64,000 nt of DNA. Origin: Runella sp. CRIBMP (GTDB taxonomy: Bacteria; Bacteroidota; Bacteroidia; Cytophagales; Spirosomataceae). The notes beneath the pieces were generated by a model, which did not search any database, was not told where the DNA came from, and saw nothing but the letters and a program-made list of their open reading frames with translations. The position numbers were made by a program, and so were the translations under genes. Each line of letters opens with the position of its first letter. The stretch's first letter is position 1. The stretch spans positions 496,001-560,000 of the forward strand of contig NZ_JAAAKZ010000002.1 in assembly GCF_009905605.1 (NCBI RefSeq), in the 5' to 3' direction. This document shows positions 25,999 through 34,369 of the stretch, one piece after another.

Positions 25999-27546
25999 AT
26001 GACCAACGTAAACAATTCTCTCATTAATCACCTAGAAACCAACGTTTTCCCTAGATATTTCAATACTAGTCGCTGGTTTGCGGGGAAAGCTCGCTCACAA
26101 AAAGATTTCCGTGTTCAACATACGCTGACTTTTGGCGAATTTTTGATTTTGATTGTAGAAGTTTCGTACCATGACGGGCCTTCAGAGTTGTATCAATTGC
26201 CGTTCACCGAGGTTTCACTCGACATGGATATTCCCGAAAAAGGAGTCCTCGAAAAAACCGAGACGTCTCAATGGATAGACGCCATTTATGACGTTCAATT
26301 TAGGAAAGAGCTGTTTGCCAACATTTTCAATGCCACCACCCTTTCCTCCGCCTCCGACCCATCTTCGTTTCTTGCATCCATAAAAGGCAAAGGGCTATCA
26401 GATTCCGACACGCCAGAAAACATTGAAAGCCACGTTTTGCCCGTCGATTCGAGCAATTCTGCCATGTTGTTTGGCGGCAAATATTTTTTAAAACTCTACC
26501 GAAAACTCTTCGACCAAACCAACCCCGAAGTGGAAATGGTGAGTTTTTTGACCCAACATTCTGATTTTAAAAATATTCCAGCCTACGCAGGTAGCCTTAC
26601 TTGGCAACGGACTGGGCAGCCCGACATCACCTTGGGAATGATGCAACAAGCCATCCGCGCCGACAAAGACAATTGGATGTTGACGGGCGATTTTCTTAAT
26701 GATTTTATGTACGGTGTTCCAAATGGCATGTTTGGCATCAAAGAATGGGTATTTGAGCAAGTAACCCTACTCGGAAAACGTACCGGCGAAATGCACCTGG
26801 GGCTGTTTGCGCCTGGAGCTGACGATGCATTTGCACCTGAAGTCTTTGACGATACCTACCGCGCATTTTTACTGCACCGCCTTACCGACTTACTCGACCG
26901 CCGCTACGCGTTGCTGATTGACAATTATCAAAAACTCGACGAGCCTACGCAGCGCTTGGCGTGGATTTTTATGGAAGCCCGTGAATTAATTGATGATTTT
27001 GCCAAAGAAATGCTCACCCGTCCGTTGGACTCGCTGCGTATTCGGATTCACGGTGATTACCATTTGGGACAGGTTCTTACCCAAGACGGCGACTTTATCA
27101 TCATCGATTTTGAAGGAGAACCCGAAGCCACCATTGCCGAGCGTAAAATAAAGCATAGTCCATTTAAGGATGTTGCGGGTATGATACGCAGTTACCATTA
27201 TGCGGTCAGCGCAAAGTTGTTTGAGAGCCACGAAACCAGAGACATTTCGTCCGAAAAGCTCCAAATTGTATCCGACCGTTGGTACAAACTCATGCGCGAA
27301 ACCTATTTTGAAGCCTACTTGGAAGCATTTGGTTGGCCGCATCCACTTTTTAACAGTCAGCATGAAATAAACTTTTTACTGCTGTTTTTTTTGTTGGAAA
27401 AAGCCGTTTATGAATTAGGATATGAAATCAGTTATCGCCCCTCGTGGGTTAAGATACCCCTAAGGGGAATTGTGGAAGTAATCAGGGAAATTGAAAAATT
27501 AAAGGAGCCGTCGGTCCGAATCAGCCGTCTGGCCAACCCTAGCTAA
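25999..27546 (+). CDS. Maltokinase (Pep2/Mak-like)
   Basis: The product should phosphorylate maltose to maltose-1-phosphate using ATP, feeding GlgE for alpha-glucan synthesis. It is 515 residues. The N-terminal cap region contains the family start RYFNTSRWFAGKARSQKDF (residues 19-37). The kinase-like C-lobe has RIHGDYHLGQVL with the catalytic Asp and IIDFEGEPEATIAERKIK with the metal-binding DFE. The C-terminal helices (FLLLFFLLEKAVYELGYEIS) are typical. In many bacteria this gene is fused to or next to trehalose synthase treS, with glgE and glgB nearby. None of those is present within at least 15 kb on either side here. gmhA follows after 86 bp but has its own -7 element. Confidence 0.88.
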   Translation: MTNVNNSLINHLETNVFPRYFNTSRWFAGKARSQKDFRVQHTLTFGEFLILIVEVSYHDGPSELYQLPFTEVSLDMDIPEKGVLEKTETSQWIDAIYDVQFRKELFANIFNATTLSSASDPSSFLASIKGKGLSDSDTPENIESHVLPVDSSNSAMLFGGKYFLKLYRKLFDQTNPEVEMVSFLTQHSDFKNIPAYAGSLTWQRTGQPDITLGMMQQAIRADKDNWMLTGDFLNDFMYGVPNGMFGIKEWVFEQVTLLGKRTGEMHLGLFAPGADDAFAPEVFDDTYRAFLLHRLTDLLDRRYALLIDNYQKLDEPTQRLAWIFMEARELIDDFAKEMLTRPLDSLRIRIHGDYHLGQVLTQDGDFIIIDFEGEPEATIAERKIKHSPFKDVAGMIRSYHYAVSAKLFESHETRDISSEKLQIVSDRWYKLMRETYFEAYLEAFGWPHPLFNSQHEINFLLLFFLLEKAVYELGYEISYRPSWVKIPLRGIVEVIREIEKLKEPSVRISRLANPS

Positions 27547-27599
27547 GTTCAAAATCCCCTTGAAATTACCCGAATCCACCATACAACAACCTTTTTTAC

Positions 27600-27607
27600 T
27601 ATTTTTG
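27600..27607 (+). promoter_or_regulatory. -7 element of the gmhA promoter
   Basis: TATTTTTG (27600-27607) matches TANNTTTG and is 25 bp before the gmhA ATG. No clear -33 TTTG is seen. Confidence 0.45.
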
Positions 27608-27632
27608 TCCCCATGATTAAACAACCATTTTA

Positions 27633-28208
27633 ATGATTAACATTCAATCCATCGTACAAGCCTCTATTGATACCAAAAACCGTGTCCTTGCCGACCAAAC
27701 CCTCCTTGATACCGTTGGCTCTGTTGCCGAAGCCATGACAACGGCCTTTAAAAATGGCAAAAAAGTGCTTTTTTGCGGCAACGGCGGCAGTGCGGCCGAC
27801 GCCCAACACTTAGCCGCTGAGTTTAGCGGGCGTTTTTATTATGACCGTCCACCGTTGTATTCGGAAGCGCTCCACGTCAACTCTTCGTACGTAACGGCCG
27901 TCGGCAATGATTATAGCTATGATGTGATTTATTCAAGAATGATCGAAGCAATGGGGAAAGAAGGCGACGTTCTGGTCGGAATTTCAACTTCTGGCAATTC
28001 AACCAACGTCGTAAAAGCCCTTGAAACAGCCAATAAACTCGGCATGATAACGGTAGGGATGACGGGCGAAAGCGGCGGAAAAATGAAAGAAGTAAGTACT
28101 TTTTTGGTGAATATTCCTTCCAAAGATACACCGCGTATTCAGGAATGTCATATCTTGCTCGGCCACATTATGTGTGAGATTGTAGAAGCCAATGTATTTC
28201 CAAAATAG
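27633..28208 (+). CDS. gmhA: Phosphoheptose isomerase (sedoheptulose 7-phosphate isomerase), SIS domain
   Basis: It converts sedoheptulose 7-phosphate to D-glycero-manno-heptose 7-phosphate, the first step toward the ADP- or GDP-heptose used in LPS core or S-layer glycans. The 191-residue product is the normal GmhA length. The SIS-domain signatures are CGNGGSAADAQHLAAEFSGR (phosphate and zinc site) and VGISTSGNSTNVVKALETA; the C-terminal QECHILLGHIMCEIVE carries the zinc-site Glu/His. Other heptose genes (hldE, gmhB) are not in the window. fabG lies 93 bp downstream, with a repeat-rich spacer between. Confidence 0.92.
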   Translation: MINIQSIVQASIDTKNRVLADQTLLDTVGSVAEAMTTAFKNGKKVLFCGNGGSAADAQHLAAEFSGRFYYDRPPLYSEALHVNSSYVTAVGNDYSYDVIYSRMIEAMGKEGDVLVGISTSGNSTNVVKALETANKLGMITVGMTGESGGKMKEVSTFLVNIPSKDTPRIQECHILLGHIMCEIVEANVFPK

Positions 28209-28210
28209 AG

Positions 28211-28293
28211 GTTTGTGAGTGGTGTACAGTGATTCGTTTTACCAACCACTGCCCACTGATCACAAATCGCCAACCACTAATCACAAATCACCA
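28211..28293. repeat. Intergenic word repeats (CCAACCACT / ATCACAAATC)
   Basis: CCAACCACT occurs at 28242-28250 and 28270-28278. ATCACAAATC occurs at 28259-28268 and 28280-28289. The left part (28212-28234) reads as a degenerate reverse complement of the same wording. The block fills the gmhA-fabG spacer and shares the CACTGCCCACT wording with the inverted repeat at 20.8 kb. Function is unknown; transcript ending or mRNA protection is possible. Confidence 0.65.
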
Positions 28294-28301
28294 ATTTATA
28301 A

Positions 28302-29048
28302 ATGTCACTTTTACAAAACAAAGTAGCTATCGTAACGGGCGCATCCCGTGGAATCGGCAAAGCAATTGCCACTCGTTTTGCCCAGGAGGGTGCGCAGGTA
28401 GCATTTACGTACTTATCGAGCGTTGAAAAAGGTCAAGCGTTGGAGGAAGAACTCCAACAATTCGGCACCAAGATCAAAGGCTACCGCTCCGATGCGTCTG
28501 ATTTCAAATCGGCCGAAGACCTCATTACGCAGGTAGTAGCCGACTTCGGAACGGTTGACATTGTGGTAAATAACGCGGGCATCACGCGCGACGGTTTATT
28601 AATGCGCATGACCGAAGAACAATGGGATGAAGTAATTCGCGTTAACTTAAAGTCAGTTTTTAATTTGACCAAAGCCGTAACCCGCGTCATGATGAAAGCG
28701 CGCAGCGGTTCTATCATTAATCTTACGTCGGTGGTTGGTTTGACAGGAAACGCTGGGCAGGCCAATTACGCCGCGTCAAAAGCTGGTATCATTGGATTTA
28801 CAAAATCAGTAGCCAAAGAACTTGGTTCCCGAAATATTCGTTCTAACGCCATTGCCCCAGGTTTCATCGAAACTGAAATGACGGGAGAGTTGAACGAAAA
28901 AGCGATTGAGGAATGGAAACAAAATATTCCGCTCAAACGTGGCGGTCAACCCGAAGAAGTAGCCGACTGTGTCGTATTTTTGGCATCAGATTTGTCTAAA
29001 TACATTACTGGACAAGTATTGCAAGTTGACGGCGGTATGGTCATGTAA
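28302..29048 (+). CDS. fabG: 3-oxoacyl-[acyl-carrier-protein] reductase
   Basis: An NADPH-dependent reductase of fatty-acid elongation. The 248-residue product is a classical short-chain dehydrogenase. The cofactor motif is TGASRGIGKAIA (residues 12-23), followed by NNAGITRDGLLMRM, which is highly characteristic of FabG. The catalytic Ser is in INLTSVVG and the Tyr/Lys in YAASKAG, then IAPGFIETEMT. The end ITGQVLQVDGGMVM is also typical. No other fab gene is nearby. The next gene follows after 130 bp, across a spacer with an inverted repeat. Confidence 0.95.
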   Translation: MSLLQNKVAIVTGASRGIGKAIATRFAQEGAQVAFTYLSSVEKGQALEEELQQFGTKIKGYRSDASDFKSAEDLITQVVADFGTVDIVVNNAGITRDGLLMRMTEEQWDEVIRVNLKSVFNLTKAVTRVMMKARSGSIINLTSVVGLTGNAGQANYAASKAGIIGFTKSVAKELGSRNIRSNAIAPGFIETEMTGELNEKAIEEWKQNIPLKRGGQPEEVADCVVFLASDLSKYITGQVLQVDGGMVM

Positions 29049-29054
29049 GTTGGC

Positions 29055-29155
29055 GTCGTTAGTCAATCGTCGACTGTCAATGTAAAACACTGTAAATTAA
29101 GCTTTAATATAAATTACGGCCAATTACCGATGGCCCAAGACTTTTGACTGACGAC
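29055..29155. repeat. Spaced inverted repeat GTCGTTAGTCAA / TTGACTGACGAC
   Basis: The arms 29055-29066 and 29144-29155 pair over 12 bp with one mismatch and flank 77 bp. A smaller inverted repeat GGCCA...TGGCC lies between them at about 29118-29136. It fills the spacer between fabG and the VWA-domain gene. Confidence 0.6.
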
Positions 29156-29178
29156 CCCACCAGACAAACACCATACAA

Positions 29179-31263
29179 ATGCTTTTAACCGAGATTATCT
29201 TTCAAACTTCCCCGTGGTACATTGGATTTTGCTTGTTGTTGGGCGCAGCCTATGCGTTTTTTCTTTACCAACCCAAGCCTGTATGGAGTAAACTACTCAA
29301 CACTGGATTGGCCATTTTGCGGGGAGCACTTGTCAGTATCATTGCCTTTTTATTGTTGAATCCACTCCTGCGCAGCATCCAAACGCTCGTAGACAAGCCC
29401 AAAGTGGTGATTGCAATTGATAACTCAGAATCAATGGCAAACGACGGCCCCAAAACGCTATCGGCCTTGGCCACGCTGCGAGAAGCGTTGGCAGATGAGG
29501 GGCTGGAAGTCGCCGTTCAAACCCTCAACAGTGAAAATTATCAGGATGAACTTCCCAAACTGAAATTTGACCGAACTACCACCAATCTCTCTGATTTATT
29601 AAACAATGCCAAAACCAACTACGAAGGCCGCAATCTGACCGACGTGGTATTGCTGACCGACGGCATTAGTAATCAGGGACTTGCACCCACCTATGGTAAC
29701 TTTCCGTTTCGGATTCACAGCATTGGCGTGGGTGACACCCTCCCCAAGCGAGATGTAAGCATCAAAGCCGTTTCGGCCAATAAAATTGCGTATTTGGGCA
29801 ACCAATTCCCGATTCAGGCAGACATCGTGGCGAGTGGGTTTCAGGGACAAACGGCGACCGTCTCCTTGCGTCAAAACGGCAGTACCATTAGCACCCAACG
29901 CATTGCATTTGGCCAAAAAGAAGATTTCAAACAGGTTACGTTTCAAACCTCTTCTACCCAAAAAGGGGTACAGCACTATACCCTTGATATAGAACCACTT
30001 AAGGGCGAATTTACGACCCGAAACAATCACCGAGATGTTTATATTGACATCATCGACGGCAAAGAAAAAGTATTGATGCTTGCCTTGGCCACTCACCCAG
30101 ACATCAAAGCTATCCGTACAATTCTTGAAAAAAACTTAAATTACGAAGTCGATGTCAAAATTTTTGGGGTGAATCCTGCGGCTGAAACCTTTCCCGAAAA
30201 GAAATATGATTTGATTATCCTTCATCAATTGCCTGATTTGTTTAACATTGGCGGCGACATTGTACAACGTTATCTGCAACGTGACAACACCCCCGTTTTC
30301 TTCATTTTAGGCTCGCAATCCAACACGTCGAAAGTGAGTCAACTCAATTCTGCCGTTACGGTTGTCTCCAACCCAGGGCAGATTGACAAAGTATCTGGCC
30401 GTTTTAACCCCAATTTTAAACTGCTGAACTTAGATGCCGACAAACTCAGTATTTTAGAGAAAATGCCACCTTTGACGGTCCCTTTTGGAGAATACCGCCT
30501 GATGCCCGGCAGCGAAACGATTCTGTTTCAAAACGTTGGCAATCTGCGCACCAACAAACCTTTGTTGATTCTGAACACTGGGGGCGCTCGTAAATCGGCC
30601 GTATTGGCGGGCGAAGGAATCTGGCAATGGCGCCTCGAAGAATACGCCCTTACCGACAAGCAGGAGGCCGTGGATGAACTGCTGCAAAAAGTGATTCAAT
30701 TGATTTCGGTCAAGGAAGACAAACGCAAGTTCAGGGTTTATCCGCTGGCCAATGAATACAACGTGGGCGATAAAGTGACTTTTGAGACGGAAGTCTACAA
30801 CGATATTTACGAAAAAATCTACGGTCAAAGCATCCGCCTTGAAATCACGGACGAAAAAGGCAAAGTGCAGCCTTACACCTACACCAACGGGGAAGGAAAT
30901 TCGCGTTTTGAGTTAAGCGGCCTTCGGCAAGGAGTGCATCAATTCAAGGCAACTACGAGTCTAAACAACAAAATCGAAAGCGTAACGGGCCAGTTTATCG
31001 TGCGTGATTTGGCGTTGGAGTCATTAACCAACACCGCTGATTACGGAATGCTGCGCGCGCTTGCCCAACAGTCGGGGGGCCAATTTGTGAAAGCAAACCA
31101 GATTGAGCAATTGAAAGACTACCTGCTCAAAAATAAAGCCGTTGACCGCCTCGACAGTACCGAAGATTTGTCGGAATTGATTCAAAATAAGTGGTTGTTT
31201 TTCTTGTTATTATTTTTGGCGACGTTGGAATGGGGAACACGGAAATATCAGGGAAGTTATTAA
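29179..31263 (+). CDS. Membrane protein with von Willebrand factor A domain
   Basis: A 694-residue membrane protein. Two N-terminal helices (about 13-30 and 44-64) are followed by a VWA domain starting KPKVVIAIDNSESM, with the metal-site DxSxS at Asp81, Ser83 and Ser85, and VVLLTDGISN further on. Long beta-rich regions follow, with a glutamine-amidotransferase-like segment (YDLIILHQLPDLFNIGGDIV). One C-terminal helix (NKWLFFLLLFLATLEWGTRK) ends the protein. The layout matches the large BatA-like or amidotransferase-like VWA proteins of Bacteroidota, whose function is not established. The large soluble part should face the periplasm. The DUF2279 frame overlaps its end. Confidence 0.8.
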   Translation: MLLTEIIFQTSPWYIGFCLLLGAAYAFFLYQPKPVWSKLLNTGLAILRGALVSIIAFLLLNPLLRSIQTLVDKPKVVIAIDNSESMANDGPKTLSALATLREALADEGLEVAVQTLNSENYQDELPKLKFDRTTTNLSDLLNNAKTNYEGRNLTDVVLLTDGISNQGLAPTYGNFPFRIHSIGVGDTLPKRDVSIKAVSANKIAYLGNQFPIQADIVASGFQGQTATVSLRQNGSTISTQRIAFGQKEDFKQVTFQTSSTQKGVQHYTLDIEPLKGEFTTRNNHRDVYIDIIDGKEKVLMLALATHPDIKAIRTILEKNLNYEVDVKIFGVNPAAETFPEKKYDLIILHQLPDLFNIGGDIVQRYLQRDNTPVFFILGSQSNTSKVSQLNSAVTVVSNPGQIDKVSGRFNPNFKLLNLDADKLSILEKMPPLTVPFGEYRLMPGSETILFQNVGNLRTNKPLLILNTGGARKSAVLAGEGIWQWRLEEYALTDKQEAVDELLQKVIQLISVKEDKRKFRVYPLANEYNVGDKVTFETEVYNDIYEKIYGQSIRLEITDEKGKVQPYTYTNGEGNSRFELSGLRQGVHQFKATTSLNNKIESVTGQFIVRDLALESLTNTADYGMLRALAQQSGGQFVKANQIEQLKDYLLKNKAVDRLDSTEDLSELIQNKWLFFLLLFLATLEWGTRKYQGSY

Positions 31264-32222
31264 GTGATTTGTGCCACCCTGAAAGGGCCAATTCACCAAC
31301 TTCGCACAGTCGTGTTGGTGCTTTCTGCACGACAAAAGCTCTTTTTTTTTATTTAGCATTCATCATTCAGCATTCGTCATTCGTCACTTGCCATGCCCAA
31401 ACAGACACCCTCCGTCCAAACTATCGGGCGTTGCGGTGGCTTCTGGCGGGCGAATCGGTGGCCTATTCGGCGTCTATTTATGGATTGAGTAAAGCGTGGT
31501 ACAAAACGCCCTTTACGAATTTTAGCGTTAAAGACGACTTTCATGAGTGGAAACAATTTGATAAAGTAGGGCACTTTTTTACGGCCTACCAGATTTGCCG
31601 TCATACAGCAGCAGTTTACAAAAAAACGGGAATTACCAACCGCCAAGCGGCATTGTACGGGGCGCTTTCGGGCTTTTTATTCCTGACCCCCATCGAGCTT
31701 TTAGATGGTTTTCAATACCCCACTTACGGATTTTCGCCTAGCGATATGGTGGCCAATGTTATGGGCCCGTCTTTGTATTTGGGACAGTACGCCCTCTGGG
31801 GCGAAGAACGCATTACCCCAAAATTTTCTTTCTCTCCTACCCCCCTCGCCAAAGTTCGTCCAGAACTTTTAGGGCGCAATTTCAGTGAACAGTGGCTCAA
31901 AGATTACAATGGGCAAACCTATTGGTTTTCAGTCAATGTAGCCTCTTTTGCCCCACATTCAAAAATTCCAAAATGGCTCAGCGTGTCGCTCGGATACGGG
32001 ATTCACAACATGGTCGGGGCCGAGGTAGAGAAGAGTCAATCATTAGGTTATGACCCGTATCGGCAGTATTATCTCTCATTAGACATTGATTTTCGTCGTA
32101 TTCCTACCCGACATAAGGGCCTCAAAACGCTTTTTTTCCTGCTCAACACTCTCAAAGTTCCCGCCCCTGCCTTAGAATTTAACCGAAAACAGGGCTGGAA
32201 AGGGCACTGGTTGTATTTTTAA
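31230..32222 (+). CDS. DUF2279 (YfiM-like) predicted outer-membrane-associated protein
   Basis: The conserved part begins near QTDTLRPNYRALRWLLAG and contains the DUF2279 features: FDKVGHFFTAYQICRH, then LYGALSGFLFLTPIELLDGF and PSDMVANVMGPSLYLGQY. It ends with beta segments (YYLSLDIDF). The start is a problem. The only ATG in frame before the conserved part is 31230, inside the end of the VWA gene (34-bp overlap). It gives 330 residues whose first 57 are encoded by non-conserved, repeat-like DNA. Within that stretch, LFFYLAFIIQHSS (up to CHAQ) can serve as a signal peptide. A rare non-ATG start cannot be excluded. Function unknown; co-transcription with the VWA gene is likely. Confidence 0.7.
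   Translation: MGNTEISGKLLSDLCHPERANSPTSHSRVGAFCTTKALFFYLAFIIQHSSFVTCHAQTDTLRPNYRALRWLLAGESVAYSASIYGLSKAWYKTPFTNFSVKDDFHEWKQFDKVGHFFTAYQICRHTAAVYKKTGITNRQAALYGALSGFLFLTPIELLDGFQYPTYGFSPSDMVANVMGPSLYLGQYALWGEERITPKFSFSPTPLAKVRPELLGRNFSEQWLKDYNGQTYWFSVNVASFAPHSKIPKWLSVSLGYGIHNMVGAEVEKSQSLGYDPYRQYYLSLDIDFRRIPTRHKGLKTLFFLLNTLKVPAPALEFNRKQGWKGHWLYF
31294..31351 (+). terminator. Hairpin pair with T run after the VWA gene
   Basis: CACCAAC (31294-31300) pairs with GTTGGTG (31314-31320). GTCGTG (31309-31314) can instead pair with CACGAC (31328-31333). The two stems share a base, so they exclude each other. A long T run follows at 31341-31351. This looks like a terminator, possibly an attenuator, 30-90 bp after the VWA stop, yet it lies inside the DUF2279 reading frame. 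Confidence 0.4.
31355..31390 (+). repeat. Tandem CATTCRT-type words
   Basis: About five tandem 7-8-base words of the type CATTCAT / CATTCAG / CATTCGT / CATTCGT / CACTTGC follow each other. They are translated in frame as part of the putative signal peptide of the DUF2279 protein. Confidence 0.65.
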
Positions 32223-32529
32223 ATGGAAATTTCGTATCACTGGATTGCCGAACATCCACCTAAAATGAGATAAGTAAATATGCAAAATTAATTTACACTT
32301 CACGCAGAGGCGCTAAGTTTTAGACAATCAACCTTTTATACTCTTTGCTCCACTGCGACTTTGCGTGAATAAATTTGCTTAATTACTTAAAATCAAAACA
32401 ACTGCGATTTTCAAGGTCTACGAAAACCAATTTCTCAATATCGCCTATATACAATGGTAAGATTGGCTTTTTTGTGAGTATTTGAAGAAAAAACATAACT
32501 TTACTTTTCTAAAAACCTTTGCAAAAATC
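32223..32529. other. Intergenic region with degenerate inverted repeat
   Basis: This 307-bp spacer separates the DUF2279 gene from the acyl-CoA ligase. It contains TTCACGCA (32299-32306) and TGCGTGAA (32362-32369) as 8-bp perfect outer arms, flanked and filled by GCAGAGGCGCTAAG / CTTTGCTCCACTGCG wording. Similar ACGCARAGRCGC words are widespread intergenic repeats in bacteria. A continuous frame from a TTG at 32482 precedes the ligase ATG, but no start signal supports it. No promoter could be fixed. Confidence 0.55.
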
Positions 32530-34209
32530 ATGGCTAAAACCAAGTTGATTCCCCGTACGCCATCGGCCTACGACCCTCCTTTGTTAATCAAAACCCTCTT
32601 TGCCCAAGCCGTTCGTTACAATCCCCAACGCGAAATTGTATACAGGGATTTGTTCAGAATGAATTATACCACCTTCGACAAACGCGTGCGCCAGCTTGCC
32701 AATGTCCTCACCAACGCAGGCGTGGAGGCGGGCGATACCGTAGCCGTGATGGACTGGGATAGCCATCGGTATTTGGAATGTTTTTTCTGCATTCCCTGTC
32801 TAGGAGCTATCTTGCATACCATCAATGTACGTCTTTCGCCAGCGCAGATTCTGTACACCATGAACCACGCCGAAGATAAAGTAGTGATTGTTCATGAAGA
32901 TTTTGTACCGATTCTGGAAGCCATCAAAGGGCAACTCACCACCGTTGAAAAATACATCATCATTAGCGACAAGGTGTACACAAACCCTGAAGCTGAAATC
33001 ATGTCCACCACATTTGCTTTAGAGGGTGAATACGAGCGGTTGGTCAACGACGCCAACGACCAATTTGAATTTTCTGATTTTGAGGAAGACTCCATTGCCA
33101 CAACTTTTTATACGACTGGTACCACGGGCAACCCCAAAGGCGTATACTTCTCGCACCGTCAATTGGTGATGCACACCTTTTGTTTGCTGGCCTATTTTCC
33201 AGGCTACCGCGCCCTTCCATTGGACAATCGTGACGTGTACATGCCCATCACTCCGTTGTTTCACGTTCACGGTTGGGGCTTTCCGCTGTTGGCTACTATG
33301 CTCAATTTCAAGCAGGTATACCCTGGTCGCTATGAGCCAGAAATGTTGCTAAAACTCTTGTTAAAAGAAAAAGTAACCTTCTCACATTGCGTACCAACCA
33401 TCCTCAACATGCTGGTCAACAGCCCCGTAGCAAAGCAGGTGGATCTAAGTAAATGGAACGTACTGATAGGTGGCTCGGCCTTGACGCGCGGCTTGGCCAA
33501 GGCTGCTTTAGAGCTTGGTATCAACGTAACCCAAGGCTATGGAATGTCAGAAACGGCGCCCATCATGTCGGTTGTTCACTTAAATGAAGAACAGGAAAAA
33601 CTCCCTATCGAAGAGCAACTTGAGTTTAGAACCAAAGCGGGCAAAATTGCTCCGTTTGTAGAATTGAAACTCATGGACGAAGAGGGCAACTTTCTGCCCC
33701 ACGACGGCGAAACCGTTGGCGAATTGGTGGCTCGCGGCCCGTGGATGACGCAGGGATATTACAAAGAAAAGGAGGCTTCCGAAAAACTGTGGGCGGGCGG
33801 ATGGCTCCATACCGGCGACGTGGCTACCATCGGCCCCGATTATTACGTCACCATTGCCGACCGCGTCAAAGATGTCATTAAGACAGGTGGCGAGTGGGTT
33901 TCTTCGTTAGACATTGAGAATCTGCTCTCTCAGATAGAAGGCATTGCCGAATCGGCCGTGGTGGGCTTTCCCGATACCAAATGGGGCGAACGCCCACACG
34001 CCATTCTGGTCATCAAACCCGATTATCATGAAAAACTAACGCCCGAAAGCATCAAATCGACCTTACAAGCCAAAGTAGACTGCGGCGAAATAAACCGTTG
34101 GTACGTGCCCGACCAAATCAAATTTGTATCCGAAATCCCCAAAACGTCCGTAGGAAAGATTGATAAAAAACGGATTCGCTCGGAGATGAAGGAGATGATT
34201 TTGGGGTAA
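32530..34209 (+). CDS. Acyl-CoA synthetase (long/medium-chain fatty-acid-CoA ligase)
   Basis: An ATP-dependent ligase that activates fatty acids as CoA thioesters through an acyl-AMP. From ATG 32530 (MAKTKLIPRTPSAYDP) the product is 559 residues. ANL-superfamily motifs are complete: the P-loop TTFYTTGTTGNPKGVYFSHR, the A5 motif TQGYGMSETAP, the A7/A8 segments WLHTGDVATIGPDYYVTIAD and RVKDVIKTGGEWVSSLDIEN, and the catalytic Lys in PKTSVGKIDKKRI near the C-terminus. GGEWVS rather than GGENI is typical of the AlkK/medium-chain-like group. No beta-oxidation genes are adjacent. The gene stands alone between two spacers of about 160-300 bp. Confidence 0.93.
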   Translation: MAKTKLIPRTPSAYDPPLLIKTLFAQAVRYNPQREIVYRDLFRMNYTTFDKRVRQLANVLTNAGVEAGDTVAVMDWDSHRYLECFFCIPCLGAILHTINVRLSPAQILYTMNHAEDKVVIVHEDFVPILEAIKGQLTTVEKYIIISDKVYTNPEAEIMSTTFALEGEYERLVNDANDQFEFSDFEEDSIATTFYTTGTTGNPKGVYFSHRQLVMHTFCLLAYFPGYRALPLDNRDVYMPITPLFHVHGWGFPLLATMLNFKQVYPGRYEPEMLLKLLLKEKVTFSHCVPTILNMLVNSPVAKQVDLSKWNVLIGGSALTRGLAKAALELGINVTQGYGMSETAPIMSVVHLNEEQEKLPIEEQLEFRTKAGKIAPFVELKLMDEEGNFLPHDGETVGELVARGPWMTQGYYKEKEASEKLWAGGWLHTGDVATIGPDYYVTIADRVKDVIKTGGEWVSSLDIENLLSQIEGIAESAVVGFPDTKWGERPHAILVIKPDYHEKLTPESIKSTLQAKVDCGEINRWYVPDQIKFVSEIPKTSVGKIDKKRIRSEMKEMILG

Positions 34210-34369
34210 TGAGTATAGATAATGTAAGATTGCCCAAAAGCCGTTTTGTCATACCGAAGGTATCTAAAACTTTTTTTAAAGGGTATAAAAGAGACTTGTC
34301 GGTGTGGCAACACGCGCTTATTTACCAAAAAATCGCCATTATTGTAATCCGTTTTTAACGCTTTACAAA

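Noticed and set aside
29599-30096. 165-codon minus-strand frame opposite the VWA gene
   Set aside because: Shadow of the VWA-domain gene, with no motif and no start signal.
20795-32369. CRISPR array interpretation of the intergenic repeats
   Set aside because: Repeats are short, irregular in period and inverted, without constant repeat-spacer units and without cas genes.
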